Below are positions 26,447 to 35,733 of a stretch of 63,563 nucleotides of DNA, piece by piece. The position numbers and the translations under genes were made by a program. The notes under the pieces are model-generated. The model did no database searches and had not been told where the DNA came from. It saw only the letters and a program-made list of their open reading frames with translations. The DNA comes from Methanobacteriota archaeon (GTDB lineage: Archaea > Thermoplasmatota > Thermoplasmata > RBG-16-68-12 > JAJISG01), in the NCBI GenBank assembly GCA_030594205.1, contig JAUVFR010000001.1:220252-283814 (forward strand), read 5' to 3'. Position 1 is the first letter of the stretch; every line of letters begins with the position of its first letter.

Positions 26447-27298
26447 GAGTCCCAGGGTACGAATCCCAACCTTCGGGATGAGGGGCATTTTCCGCTTGTG
26501 GATGGATCGTCGCACCATCTCGCTAACCCGCTCGACCGTTTCCTCCGGAAGCCCCGTTCGGGATACGATCTCCTCCGACGGCATCTCCAGTTCGAGACCC
26601 AGGAGGGCGCGATCCAGGTCCTCATACGAAATCCCTAGTTCCCCCTCGTCGGTCTGCCCCTCCCACAGGCCCGCCGACGGGACCTTTTCGAGAATCCGTT
26701 CAGGAAGTCCCAATTGGCGCGCCATACCGCGGACCTGTGTCTTATACAGGTCGCCGAGGGGAGCGAAGTCGCAACCCGCGTCGCCGAACAGGGTGAAGTA
26801 CCCGCTAAGGTACTCGGATTTGTTGCTCGTCCCAATGACGAGTCGGTTCTCCGCGTGGGCGGCCTGATACAGGGCGATCATCCGAACACGGGCGTGCACG
26901 TTACCGCGGCCGATTCGGTCCTCCTGCGGAATCGCGAGGGATTCCACGAGGGCATCAACCATCGGTCCGATCTCGACCGTTCGGAAGCGAATGCCGAGAT
27001 GCTTTGCCCATGCCTCCGCGTCCCGAACATCCGGGGAGTGCCCGGCCGTTAGTGGCAGGGCGAGGCCCAGGACTCTGTCGGGCCCGATGGCATCCGCCAA
27101 CAGGCCGGCCGTGACGGACGAGTCGAGGCCACCGCTCATGCCAAGGACGACCCCATCGCGGCCGCTCTCCTCCCAATGATGCCGGAGGAAGGCCTGGATG
27201 ATGGCGACCTGCTCCTCCCGGAAGGAGGGACGAAGGGCCATGTCCTCTTGATGGCGGCGGGGTACATAGCTTGCTCCGCCCGCCTTTGGGAACCTCAT
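26432..27298 (-). CDS. nadE: NAD+ synthetase (ammonia-dependent)
   Basis: NadE amidates nicotinate adenine dinucleotide to NAD+ using ATP. The PP-loop is GMSGGLDSSVTAGLL, followed by VIGTSNKSEYLSGYFTLFGD and GCDFAPLGDLYKTQV. VPSAGLWEGQTDEGELGISYEDLD is the conserved ATP/NaAD region. No glutaminase domain is present, so ammonia is the nitrogen source. Length of 288 residues is normal to slightly long. ATG 27298 is used and lies behind a GAGGGGG stretch; ATG 27241 (MALRPSFREEQ) is a shorter alternative. It is divergent from valS with a shared promoter region. Confidence 0.92.
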   Translation of the reverse strand: MRFPKAGGASYVPRRHQEDMALRPSFREEQVAIIQAFLRHHWEESGRDGVVLGMSGGLDSSVTAGLLADAIGPDRVLGLALPLTAGHSPDVRDAEAWAKHLGIRFRTVEIGPMVDALVESLAIPQEDRIGRGNVHARVRMIALYQAAHAENRLVIGTSNKSEYLSGYFTLFGDAGCDFAPLGDLYKTQVRGMARQLGLPERILEKVPSAGLWEGQTDEGELGISYEDLDRALLGLELEMPSEEIVSRTGLPEETVERVSEMVRRSIHKRKMPLIPKVGIRTLGLDWRE

Positions 27299-27333
27299 TG
27301 CCCCCTCTCAGGTGCGGCATCCACCGCGCAGGC

Positions 27334-27346
27334 CTTTTATCAAAAG
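27334..27346. promoter_or_regulatory. near-palindromic TATA element shared by nadE and valS
   Basis: CTTTTATCAAAAG reads as a TATA-like box on both strands. It is centred 28 bp before the valS ATG at 27368 (leaderless) and about 42 bp before the nadE ATG at 27298 (short leader). One sequence can therefore serve both divergent genes. Confidence 0.5.
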
Positions 27347-27367
27347 AGGGAATGGAACAGCCGCATC

Positions 27368-29680
27368 ATGGCTGAACCTACGCTCAAGGGTAAGCGCTGG
27401 GAACCCGCGATGGAGGAGAAACTCCTTCAAGCCTGGGAGCCGGACCTCTACCGTTTTGACCCGGGCAGCGGAAAGCCAATCTTCACCATCGATACGCCGC
27501 CGCCCTACCCCTCGGGCATGAGTTGGCACATCGGGGCCGTTGCGGCCTATTCCCTGATTGACATGATCGCCCGGAGCCTGCGGATGCGGGGGTACGAGGT
27601 CCTCTTCCCCTTCGGCCTGGACCGGAACGGCATCAACATCGAACGCACGGTGGAGCGAAAGTACGACAAACCTCTCTACGAGTGGGACCGCCAGGAATTC
27701 ATCGAGGTGTGTCGAAAGGAGGTGGACCGGCAATCTCAGGTGTACCTCAAGACCGCCCACCGCATCGGTTTCTCCGCCGACTTCGAGGACCACTACTACG
27801 AGACCGATTCCCCGGAGTACCGGGCGATGTCCCAGGGCATCTTCCTCCAGCTCTTCGAGCGGGGTTACTTCTACCGCGACCTCCGGCCCACGTTCTACTG
27901 CCCCGGCGACCGGACTCCCATCGCGGAAGCGGACATCGAGTACGAAACCCGACCGTCAAGACTCGTACACGTCGCCTTCCAGGGGAAAAATGGCCCCGGG
28001 GTGACCGTCGCGACCACCCGCCCGGAGCTCCTCTTCGCTTGCGACGCGGTCATCGTTCATCCCGATGACGAGCGATACACCGACCTGCAGGGGGCGACCC
28101 TCCTCGTGCCTCCCACCGGGAAGGAGGTCCAGGTCTATCCCCACCCGGCGGCCGATCCGGTGTTCGGGACCGGGGCCGCGATGATCTGCTCCTACGGAGA
28201 CACGACCGATATCCGGCTCTTTCGGGAACTCGCACTGAACCCCGTGGCGGCCATCGACGAGGAGGGGCGGATGACCGCGGATGCGGGGCCTTACGAGGGC
28301 CTGACCGTGGCCGAAGCTCGCCGGTCCGTCACCTCCGATTTGGAGAAGGCCGGGGTCGTTGAGAAGGTGGAAGAGATCGCCCACAAGACTCCGGTTTGCG
28401 GCCGATCCGGCGACGCCATCGAGTTCGTCCAGACCGAGGACTGGTATATGCGACAGCTGGACGTTCTCCCGGAGCTCCGCGAGCTCGTGGGAGAGATGGA
28501 GTTCCATCCGAGCCGCCATCGGCAGCTTCTCCTGGACTGGATCGATGCCCTCACCATCGATTGGCCTGTCGGCCGACGGCGGTATTACCACACGGAGATT
28601 CCCCTCTGGTATTGCGAGAGCTGTGGAGAGGCCCTTGCCCCGCCTCCCGGGCCATACTACCGGCCATGGAAGGACCCGGCCCCCTTCGAATCCTGCCCCC
28701 GCTGTGCGGGCACAGCATTCCGGGGCGAGGAGGGCGTGTTTGACACCTGGATGGACTCCAGCAACAGCAACCTCGTGGCCACCCTGTACAACCGAGACGA
28801 CGCCTTCTTCAAGGCCCATTTTCCCGCCTCCCTTCGCCCCCAGGGGCGGGACATTGTCCGGAACTGGCTGTACTACACGCTCCTGAAGAGCTATCGCTTT
28901 CTCGGAGTGAAGCCCTTCGAGCACGTGTTCATCCACGGCATGGGGTTGGACAAGCTCGGCCGCGCCATGCACGACAGTCTCGGCAACGTCGTAGAGCCGG
29001 GTCCCATCTTCGACCAGCACGGCGTGGATGCCTTCCGGTTCTGGGCCGCGAGCGAGACGAATGTAGGCGAGGACTTCCGGGTCTCGGAAGACAAGATTGG
29101 TGGGGCCAAGAAGTTCCTCACCAAACTTTGGAACGTGGCGCGCTTCATCTCGTCGTTTCCAGAGACAGAGGCGGGGGAGCTCCCCGCAACAGAACGATGG
29201 ATCCTGGCCGAGCTTGACCGGCTCGTCGACGATGCCCAGGCGGGCTTCGAGGACTTTAACTTCTTCGTTCCCTCCAACAGGGTCCGGGACTTCCTCTGGA
29301 ACCTCTTCGCCCCCCATTACGTGGAGATGGTGAAGCATCGGGCCTACGAGGGGGATCCGGCGGCCATCCATGTCCTCCATAGGGTCCTTCGGGATTTGCT
29401 CCGCCTGCTGGCGCCCATCTGCCCCTTCATCACGGACGTCATCTGGCGAGAGATGTACGGCGGGTCCGTCCACCGGGAGGCTCTCCCGGCTGTCCGGGAG
29501 GAGGGGGGGAGCGATTGGGTGGCACTGACACCCTCCCTCCTCGAGTTCAACTCCTCGGTTTGGAAGGAGAAGAAAGAGCAAGGCCTCGCCCTTCGCGACC
29601 AGATTGCGGGCGTCGACCTTCCCGAGAACCTTACGCCCTTCGCGGAAGACTTATCGCGCATGCACCATATCCAGTGGTAG
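27368..29680 (+). CDS. valS: valyl-tRNA synthetase, divergent class I signatures
   Basis: A 770-residue class I synthetase. Landmarks are TIDTPPPYPSG with a WHIGA variant of HIGH (about residues 53-57) and VLFPFGLDRNGINIE. Then come FYCPGDRTPIAEADIEYE at the editing-domain boundary and VATTRPELLFACDAVIVHPDD in the CP1 editing domain. PVFGTGAAMICSYGDTTD and FDTWMDSSNSNLVATLYN follow. The KMSKS position reads AMHDS (533-537, in DKLGRAMHDSLGNVV). It therefore looks like a ValRS whose HIGH fourth residue and KMSKS lysines are replaced. Start ATG 27368 follows the shared TATA by 28 bp; the frame extends upstream without support. The stop is 2 bp from the next gene. Confidence 0.82.
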   Translation: MAEPTLKGKRWEPAMEEKLLQAWEPDLYRFDPGSGKPIFTIDTPPPYPSGMSWHIGAVAAYSLIDMIARSLRMRGYEVLFPFGLDRNGINIERTVERKYDKPLYEWDRQEFIEVCRKEVDRQSQVYLKTAHRIGFSADFEDHYYETDSPEYRAMSQGIFLQLFERGYFYRDLRPTFYCPGDRTPIAEADIEYETRPSRLVHVAFQGKNGPGVTVATTRPELLFACDAVIVHPDDERYTDLQGATLLVPPTGKEVQVYPHPAADPVFGTGAAMICSYGDTTDIRLFRELALNPVAAIDEEGRMTADAGPYEGLTVAEARRSVTSDLEKAGVVEKVEEIAHKTPVCGRSGDAIEFVQTEDWYMRQLDVLPELRELVGEMEFHPSRHRQLLLDWIDALTIDWPVGRRRYYHTEIPLWYCESCGEALAPPPGPYYRPWKDPAPFESCPRCAGTAFRGEEGVFDTWMDSSNSNLVATLYNRDDAFFKAHFPASLRPQGRDIVRNWLYYTLLKSYRFLGVKPFEHVFIHGMGLDKLGRAMHDSLGNVVEPGPIFDQHGVDAFRFWAASETNVGEDFRVSEDKIGGAKKFLTKLWNVARFISSFPETEAGELPATERWILAELDRLVDDAQAGFEDFNFFVPSNRVRDFLWNLFAPHYVEMVKHRAYEGDPAAIHVLHRVLRDLLRLLAPICPFITDVIWREMYGGSVHREALPAVREEGGSDWVALTPSLLEFNSSVWKEKKEQGLALRDQIAGVDLPENLTPFAEDLSRMHHIQW

Positions 29681-29682
29681 GG

Positions 29683-30351
29683 ATGCGAAAGATCCTTCTC
29701 CTGCTGATCCTCGCCCTCCTGGCCTTTTCCGGGTTCGCGGCCGCGACCCACTTCGCCGACCATCGCTATTACGTCCAGGGCAACATCGTAGACTCCTTTG
29801 GGATGCCTGGGATGTTCGTGCGAGTAGACGTGGTGGATATCTCCGATCCTTTGGTGCCCGCTTCGGCGGGATCGGCAGGCTTCGGCGGCGACTACTCGGT
29901 TCTCATCCACCTCCACAACAACAACGTGGGGGACCAGATTCGTGTCACCGTAGGGGGGCAGAGCGCGGTGATTATAGCCGAATTCGATCCCACCGACGGC
30001 GACACGGAACGGTTCTCCCCGCGCCTCCCCTTCACGATTGCACCGGGCGCGAACCTCGTGCCCTACGTCCTCATCGCTCCCGCCATCGTGATCCCGCTTT
30101 TGCTGGTGGTGCGACGGTATGTCCCCATGGGCCGTCCTCGCGCGAGGGCGAAGCATGGCCTCGGCGCCATCTCCGGAATCGGGAAGGCCCGAGAGAAGGA
30201 CCTGAAGGCCTTGGGAATCGACAGTCCTAATAAGCTCGCAGAGGCCGACGCCGCCATGATCGCGGGCAACTCGAGCTTTAGCCTGAGGGAGGCGAAGCGC
30301 GTCGTGCGGCGAGCAGAGGCGTTGGTGGAGGAGAGAAACCCTCCCACCTAG
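29683..30351 (+). CDS. secreted-type membrane protein with cytoplasmic HhH tail
   Basis: A 222-residue protein. A signal peptide (MRKILLLLILALLAFSGFAAA) is followed by an extracytoplasmic beta domain of about 110 residues with repeated Asn/Asp/Gly (VQGNIVDSFGMPGMFVRVDVV, which resembles a carboxypeptidase-regulatory-like fold). One membrane helix follows (VPYVLIAPAIVIPLLLVV). The cytoplasmic tail of about 80 residues contains a helix-hairpin-helix motif (ISGIGKAREKDLKALGI) like those of DUF4332/SAM-HhH DNA-binding modules. It starts 2 bp after valS and overlaps the DRG gene stop by 4 bp. A helical DNA-binding-like tail on a surface protein is unusual; function is unknown. Confidence 0.75.
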   Translation: MRKILLLLILALLAFSGFAAATHFADHRYYVQGNIVDSFGMPGMFVRVDVVDISDPLVPASAGSAGFGGDYSVLIHLHNNNVGDQIRVTVGGQSAVIIAEFDPTDGDTERFSPRLPFTIAPGANLVPYVLIAPAIVIPLLLVVRRYVPMGRPRARAKHGLGAISGIGKAREKDLKALGIDSPNKLAEADAAMIAGNSSFSLREAKRVVRRAEALVEERNPPT

Positions 30352-31448
30352 CCCGGCCGTGTCGCGATGGTCAGGACATCCCCATCCTGGAGCGTGTGGT
30401 TCAGCCCCACGCGTTGCCCCCGGAAACGGGCGCTCGGACCCGACACTTCCGCGTGACGGAACCGCTCGACGAATTTCCCGTGCAGGAGCCGACAGACTTC
30501 CTCGACCGTGGCCCCGGCCCGGAGGATGACCGGCGCCTCTGAAGCGTCTTTCTGACCGCGCGGCCTCAGGTACACCCGGATGAAGGAGAGCCGCTCATAT
30601 ACGGTCTCGATGAGGGCGCCGATGCCGTCCTCTTCCTTGGCCGAGATGGGGACCACGGTCCACCCTTTCAGGTCTTGGCGGAGGCGCTCAAGGGCCTTCC
30701 CCGTGATCAGATCGATCTTGTTCAGGACGAGGATCGCGGGGACGTAGACCCGATTGGCCGCAAAGCAATCCACGAGCCGCTCCAGATCCAGGTCCTCTTG
30801 CAGCACAATTTCGCCGTTGAGGAGGCCCCACTCGCGCGCGACTGCCCGGACCGTTTCTTCGTCGAGATGGGTCTGCAGGACCGAGAAGGCCACCGTGAGT
30901 CCGCCCCGGTCCGTCCTATGGACGGAGACCCGCGGCGGCGCCTCGTTGAGGCGGAGACCTCCATCGTAAAGCTCTCGCAGAAGCGGGTCCGGATCCGCGC
31001 GTTCGACGTCGACCATGAGGAGAAGCAGGTCGGCGATCCGAGCTTGCGAGAGGACCTCCCGACCTCGACCCCGTCCCCGTGCGGCCCCCTCCGCGAGGCC
31101 AGGCAGGTCGAGGAGCTGAATCCTGGCCCCCCGGTGGGCGAGCATCCCAGGAACCGCCCGAAGGGTCGTGAAATCGTACTCCCCGACCTGACTCGAGGCC
31201 TCGGTGATCACGTTGAGGAGAGTGCTCTTGCCCACGCTCGGGTACCCCGTGAGCGCCACCGTGCCGTCCCCGGCCTTCCGAACCCCCGTCCCGTCCTGGC
31301 GCGGCCCCTTCGGGCGCGCGGCCTCCTCACGAAGTTTCGCGAGCTTCGCCCGAAGAACTCCCAGGTGCTTCTGCGTCGCCTTGTTGTAGGGCGTCCGCCG
31401 AATCTCCTCTTCGATTTCCTGAATGCGCGCCTCGGTCGAAGGCACCAT
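30348..31448 (-). CDS. DRG/Obg-family GTP-binding protein with TGS domain
   Basis: A 366-residue translation-factor-type GTPase. G1 is LTGYPSVGKSTLLN. The DRG-type switch region is LLDLPGLAEGAARGRGRGREVL (G3 with Gly-rich segment). G4 is LVLNKIDLI and G5 is VVPISAKEEDG. The C-terminal TGS domain follows (about 295-366, LRAGATVEEVCRLLHGKFVERFRHAEV). An N-terminal coiled helix (IQEIEEEIRRTPYNKATQKHLG) is typical of the archaeal/eukaryotic DRG family. I took ATG 31448; an alternative TTG lies eight codons upstream. DRG proteins bind ribosomes. Confidence 0.93.
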   Translation of the reverse strand: MVPSTEARIQEIEEEIRRTPYNKATQKHLGVLRAKLAKLREEAARPKGPRQDGTGVRKAGDGTVALTGYPSVGKSTLLNVITEASSQVGEYDFTTLRAVPGMLAHRGARIQLLDLPGLAEGAARGRGRGREVLSQARIADLLLLMVDVERADPDPLLRELYDGGLRLNEAPPRVSVHRTDRGGLTVAFSVLQTHLDEETVRAVAREWGLLNGEIVLQEDLDLERLVDCFAANRVYVPAILVLNKIDLITGKALERLRQDLKGWTVVPISAKEEDGIGALIETVYERLSFIRVYLRPRGQKDASEAPVILRAGATVEEVCRLLHGKFVERFRHAEVSGPSARFRGQRVGLNHTLQDGDVLTIATRPG

Positions 31449-31518
31449 CCCACCAAGCGAAGGGACCAGCAAATCGTTATCGCCCGTCGAGGGGCTGTTC
31501 GCCGAGAGAACGCCTTGG

Positions 31519-32463
31519 TCAGTCCGAGGGGGTCCCCGGAACGATGCGGGTGCCGGCCCCTCCCTCGAGGGCCGGGATGGCGCCGTCCCGGTCGACGATG
31601 ATTGCCAGGCTCCCTCCCCCGTCCAGGAAGTCTACCGCCCCGCGAATCTTCGGCCCCATACTGCCCGGGGGGAACTGCCCTGCGAGGAGGTGTCGTTCCG
31701 CCTCCCTAGCGGTCAGCTGTCCGAGCGCCCTCTCGCGCTCCGTCCCGAAGTCCAACGAGACGTGGGGCACGTCGGTCAGGAGAAGTAGGAGCTCCGCCCC
31801 CAGCTCCCGCGCAAGGAGGCTGCTCGTCAGGTCCTTGTCCACGACCGCTTCGACGCCTCGCACTCTCCCTCGCTCCCGAACTACCGGCACGCCACCGCCA
31901 CCTCCTGCGATGACCACGGGCGCGCCTCCCTCCAGGATTTCACGAATGTGCGAGACGCCCACGACCTCAAGGGGCCACGGGGACGGAACCAGACGCCGAA
32001 ACCCGCCTCGGGGGTCCTCGGCCATCGTCGCCCCCAACCGCTCGAGCTCCCGGGCGCGCGACTCCGAAACGAGGGGGCCAATGGGTTTGGAGGGCGTGTG
32101 AAACTCGGGATCGGTCGGGTCCACGGCCACCAACGTGACGAGGGCCACGGGCGCACTCCCGGGGTCCTCGAGAGCTTCGAGGAGCGCGATCTGGATGGCA
32201 TACCCGATCTGCGCCTGGGTCTGGGCCACCAGCACATCGAGGGGGCTGGGGGCCACCTCCCCCGCGGCGATTTCGCTCTGGGAGAGGAGGGCGCCAACTT
32301 GAGGGCCATTGCCGTGTGTCACGATCAGCCGGTAGTCCCGCTCGCGAAGCGCGAGGAGCGGAGGAGTCAGCCTGCGCGCCACATCAAGCTGACTGGCCCA
32401 CGTCAACGGGCCGGTGGGAGGCGCGATGGCGTTCCCGCCCAACGCGACGACTGCGAGCTTCAT
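31519..32463 (-). CDS. arcC: carbamate kinase
   Basis: The 314-residue amino-acid-kinase-fold enzyme transfers phosphate between carbamoyl phosphate and ADP. MKLAVVALGGNAI and VTHGNGPQVGALLSQSE are the carbamate kinase N-terminal signature. VAVDPTDPEF, VIAGGGGGVPVV, AVVDKDLTSSLLARELGA and LLLLTDVPHVSLDFG are also present. GSMGPKIRGAVDFL near the end closes the active site. No adjacent arginine deiminase or ornithine carbamoyltransferase gene is in view, so direction of use (catabolic ATP formation or carbamoyl phosphate supply) is unknown. Confidence 0.93.
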   Translation of the reverse strand: MKLAVVALGGNAIAPPTGPLTWASQLDVARRLTPPLLALRERDYRLIVTHGNGPQVGALLSQSEIAAGEVAPSPLDVLVAQTQAQIGYAIQIALLEALEDPGSAPVALVTLVAVDPTDPEFHTPSKPIGPLVSESRARELERLGATMAEDPRGGFRRLVPSPWPLEVVGVSHIREILEGGAPVVIAGGGGGVPVVRERGRVRGVEAVVDKDLTSSLLARELGAELLLLLTDVPHVSLDFGTERERALGQLTAREAERHLLAGQFPPGSMGPKIRGAVDFLDGGGSLAIIVDRDGAIPALEGGAGTRIVPGTPSD

Positions 32464-32657
32464 GAGACCAACCGGGCGTCTGTTCAGCTCTCGCCCCTAT
32501 TAAACGGTCCCCGCTGGGTGGTCCACGTGCGTCGGCCACTTTCACCGAACTCCCCCCTTCGCGCTTATAGCTCCCGACGTGCCGACAGGGAGGCGTGACA
32601 TCATCTCCAAACCCTTAAGAGGGGGGCTCGGGTACGCCGGCCGACGGAAGGGATGGG

Positions 32658-34616
32658 ATGCCCCGCCAGTCCTTTGCCGAGCGGTTAGCTGCCAAGCAAA
32701 GGGAGATTTCCGTCTCGGAGTTCTTCGAGCGAAACAAGCACATCCTGGGATTCGATTCGGCCACCAAGGCCCTCCTGACCTCGGTCAAGGAGGGTGTGGA
32801 CAATGCCCTAGACGCTTGTCAGGAGTACGGAGTCCTGCCAGATCTCCTCGTCCAGATCGACCGGGTGGACAGGGACGAGTATCATCTGGTAGTGGAGGAC
32901 AACGGGCCTGGTATCGTAAAGCGTCAGGTGCCCAAGGTGTTCGGTAGGCTTCTCTACGGCTCCCGATTCCACACGTGGTCGCAAACGAGGGGCCAGCAAG
33001 GCCTGGGCATCTCAGGGGCCATCCTGTACGGACAGATTACCACCGGGAAACCCGCGGTGGTCCGCTCGAAGACCGCCCAAGACGACGTGGCCTACCAGAT
33101 CGAGCTTCTCATCGACACAAAACGGAATCGCCCACAGGTCTTGAAGCGAGACTTCCAAGTCTGGGATCGGGAGCACGGGACCCGTGTCGAGACGCACCTC
33201 CGCGGCCGTTTCATCAACGGGAGACAGTCCGTCATGGAGTACCTTCGCGCGACCGCCATCGTCAACCCCTATGCACGCATCGTCTTCCAGCCGCCGGACG
33301 GCGCGCGCCGAACCTTCGACCGCGTCTCCTCCGAGCTACCCCGTCCTCCGGTGGAGGTGAAGCCGCACCCCTACGGCGTAGAGCTGGGCACCCTCCTGCA
33401 GATGGCCAAGGAGAGTTCCCACCGGCGCTTGACCGCCTTCCTCCAGTCCGACTTCAGCCGAATCAGCTCCCGTGTTGCCAAGGAGATCTGCCGCGAGGCG
33501 GAGGTCCCCCCCGAGTCCCACCCGAAGAATCTCAACCTGTCCAGGGCGAAACGTATCCATGTGGCCTTCCGCCGCGTGAAGATCATGGCGCCCCCCACCG
33601 ACTGTCTCTCTCCGATCGGCCAACGACTCATCCGAACGGGACTCCGGAACGTGGTGGGATCGCTACGTCCCGAATTCTATGCCCCCCCCGTCACCCGGCC
33701 GCCGGCCGTCTATGGCGGTCACCCCTTCCAGGCGGAAGTCGGGATTGTTTACGGGGGCGAGCTGCCAGGTGATCGGCCCGTGGAGATCCTCCGCTACGCG
33801 AACCGAGCACCTCTGCTCTACCAACAGGGCGCCTGCGCCACCGCCCAGGCCATCGAGTCCGTGGACTGGCGGCGGTACGGTCTGGAGCAGCGAGGGGGTC
33901 GGGGCATGCCGTACGGGCCCGCCATCATCCTCGTCCACGTGTGCGCGACCCGGGTCCCCTTTACCTCGGAGGCCAAGGAGGCCATCTCCCCCATCCCTGA
34001 GATCGTGGCGGAGATTGTACGGGCGCTTCAGGAGAGCGGGCGACGGCTCCGTTCCCACATGAACAAGAAGGCGCGTCGGGCCAAGACGAGCGAGAAGTTC
34101 GAGATCGTCCGAAGTGTTCTGCCCCTCATGGCAGAGAAGAGCGCCAAGATCACGGGCCGCCCTCCGCCCGACATCACGCGCACCATCGCCAAGATCATGA
34201 ACGTCATCTGGATTGACGAGCGTGTCGTTTTCGAGGACGGGCGGCACCGTGTACGCGTTCAGGTGTACAATTACACAAGCGCCCGCAAGCGACTCGCCCT
34301 CCACGCGGTGTTGCCCTTGGACGCCCTGGACGAGGCCACCGTGCAGCCTGCCCCCACGCAACTGCGCGCGGACGGGAAGGCAAGCTGGAAGCTCCCCTGG
34401 ATCCCCCCCACCGAGAAGGTCGTCATCGCCTTCGAACTCGTGGGCTTGGGCCGGAGGGGATACGAGGAGGGGGACCTCTTCGTGAGCGGCGTCCCCACGA
34501 CCCAGGTGGTGGGTGCGGAACCCCTCCCCGGGGATTGGGACCTGGAGGCGACGCTATCGGAGGGAGACGACCTACCTGGTGACCCCCTCGCCGAGGAGGT
34601 GGCAGAGAGTGGCTAG
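32658..34616 (+). CDS. top6B: DNA topoisomerase VI subunit B
   Basis: The 652-residue ATPase subunit drives DNA passage in topoisomerase VI. The GHKL motifs are [16 protein letters not shown] (N box), [14 protein letters not shown] (G1) and [15 protein letters not shown] (G2/ATP lid). The H2TH domain follows at about 230-310 and the transducer domain at about 310-470 (the Lys finger region is near [16 protein letters not shown]). A C-terminal beta domain of about 130 residues is present, as in euryarchaeal proteins ([21 protein letters not shown]). It overlaps the start of top6A, forming the expected two-gene operon. A TATA-like CCCTTAAGAGG lies about 40 bp upstream. Confidence 0.96.
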   Translation: MPRQSFAERLAAKQREISVSEFFERNKHILGFDSATKALLTSVKEGVDNALDACQEYGVLPDLLVQIDRVDRDEYHLVVEDNGPGIVKRQVPKVFGRLLYGSRFHTWSQTRGQQGLGISGAILYGQITTGKPAVVRSKTAQDDVAYQIELLIDTKRNRPQVLKRDFQVWDREHGTRVETHLRGRFINGRQSVMEYLRATAIVNPYARIVFQPPDGARRTFDRVSSELPRPPVEVKPHPYGVELGTLLQMAKESSHRRLTAFLQSDFSRISSRVAKEICREAEVPPESHPKNLNLSRAKRIHVAFRRVKIMAPPTDCLSPIGQRLIRTGLRNVVGSLRPEFYAPPVTRPPAVYGGHPFQAEVGIVYGGELPGDRPVEILRYANRAPLLYQQGACATAQAIESVDWRRYGLEQRGGRGMPYGPAIILVHVCATRVPFTSEAKEAISPIPEIVAEIVRALQESGRRLRSHMNKKARRAKTSEKFEIVRSVLPLMAEKSAKITGRPPPDITRTIAKIMNVIWIDERVVFEDGRHRVRVQVYNYTSARKRLALHAVLPLDALDEATVQPAPTQLRADGKASWKLPWIPPTEKVVIAFELVGLGRRGYEEGDLFVSGVPTTQVVGAEPLPGDWDLEATLSEGDDLPGDPLAEEVAESG

Positions 34617-35715
34617 CCAGTCGCAGAGGGCACGCCAGCGCGCCGTCGTACGGTCGCTCCGTGGGTTGGCGGAGAAGGTCTACGAGCACCTAGAACACGG
34701 ACGCATCCCGGAGATGTCCATTCCCCTCCGGACGAAGTCCAACATCCGTCTCAACGCCCGAACGGGAGTCTGGACCTATGGGAAGGCCAAGGGGACGCGG
34801 TCGGCCAAGACACTCAAGGGAGCCAAGATGCTCCTCCGGACGCTCTACGTCCTCGACTTCATCCGAGACATGATCCAAGAGGGGAAGTCCTCCACCCTTC
34901 GGGAACTCTACTACATCTCCGAGGGCTGGGAATACGCCGGGTTCTCGACGCAGGATGAGAGCAACCTCCTGGCGGAGGACTTGGAGATTCTTACCGGAAG
35001 CCTTCGAGAGGACTTCCGCCTGCGCCCGGAGGAGGACGGCGCGCGAGTGATGGGAAACCTCACCGTGGAGGAGTTGAACCGGCGGGGCGAGCCGAAGCGG
35101 TTCAACTGCCGTGACGACGTGGGGGATTCCGGGTACGGCATCCCACACAACGTGGAGGCCGAGAAGTTGAAGCTCATCGATTGCGACGCCGATTTCGCCC
35201 TGGCGATCGAGACCGGGGGGATGTTTGACCGGCTGGTCGAAAATCGGTTCGATGAGGACATGCGAGCTCTCTTGGTCCACATCAAGGGACAACCCGCCCG
35301 CGCCACGAGGCGGTTCCTCAAGCGGCTCAACGAGGAGCTCGGTCTGGACGTCTTGACCTTCGTCGACGGGGATCCGTGGTCCTTCCGGATCTTTGCCTCG
35401 ATCGCGTACGGGGCCATCAAGACCGCCCACATCTCGGAGTACCTCGCCACGCCCACGGCCTCGTTCTTGGGCATCACGGCTTCGGATATCCTCAACTACG
35501 ACCTTCCGGCGGCCGACTTGACCCCGCAGGATGCCAAGGCCCTCCGGGACATCCAGAGTGACCCCCGCTTCGGCGACCGCTTCTGGCGGGACGAGGTGGA
35601 ATTGATGTTGGAGGTCGGGAAAAAGGCGGAGCAGCAAGCCCTGGCCAAGTATGGCCTGGATTACGTCACGGATGTCTACCTGCCCGAGAAAATCGCGCAG
35701 CTGGGCCTCGGCTAG
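34609..35715 (+). CDS. top6A: DNA topoisomerase VI subunit A (Spo11-like)
   Basis: The 368-residue cleavage subunit. The 5Y-CAP domain has [15 protein letters not shown] with the catalytic Tyr (of the adjacent pair at ELYY). The Toprim metal site follows ([24 protein letters not shown]). It ends with [14 protein letters not shown] chose the GTG at 34609, overlapping the top6B stop by 8 bp, since it begins the usual N-terminus ([20 protein letters not shown]). The longer frame to ATG 34513 lies inside top6B. The subunits together make an A2B2 type IIB enzyme that relaxes and decatenates DNA. Confidence 0.95.
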   Translation: MASQSQRARQRAVVRSLRGLAEKVYEHLEHGRIPEMSIPLRTKSNIRLNARTGVWTYGKAKGTRSAKTLKGAKMLLRTLYVLDFIRDMIQEGKSSTLRELYYISEGWEYAGFSTQDESNLLAEDLEILTGSLREDFRLRPEEDGARVMGNLTVEELNRRGEPKRFNCRDDVGDSGYGIPHNVEAEKLKLIDCDADFALAIETGGMFDRLVENRFDEDMRALLVHIKGQPARATRRFLKRLNEELGLDVLTFVDGDPWSFRIFASIAYGAIKTAHISEYLATPTASFLGITASDILNYDLPAADLTPQDAKALRDIQSDPRFGDRFWRDEVELMLEVGKKAEQQALAKYGLDYVTDVYLPEKIAQLGLG

Positions 35716-35733
35716 GGGGCGTTTCCCTCGATC

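Noticed and set aside
27956-29581. 541-codon open frame antisense to valS
   Set aside because: The sense gene has every class I block; the antisense frame has only compositional bias.
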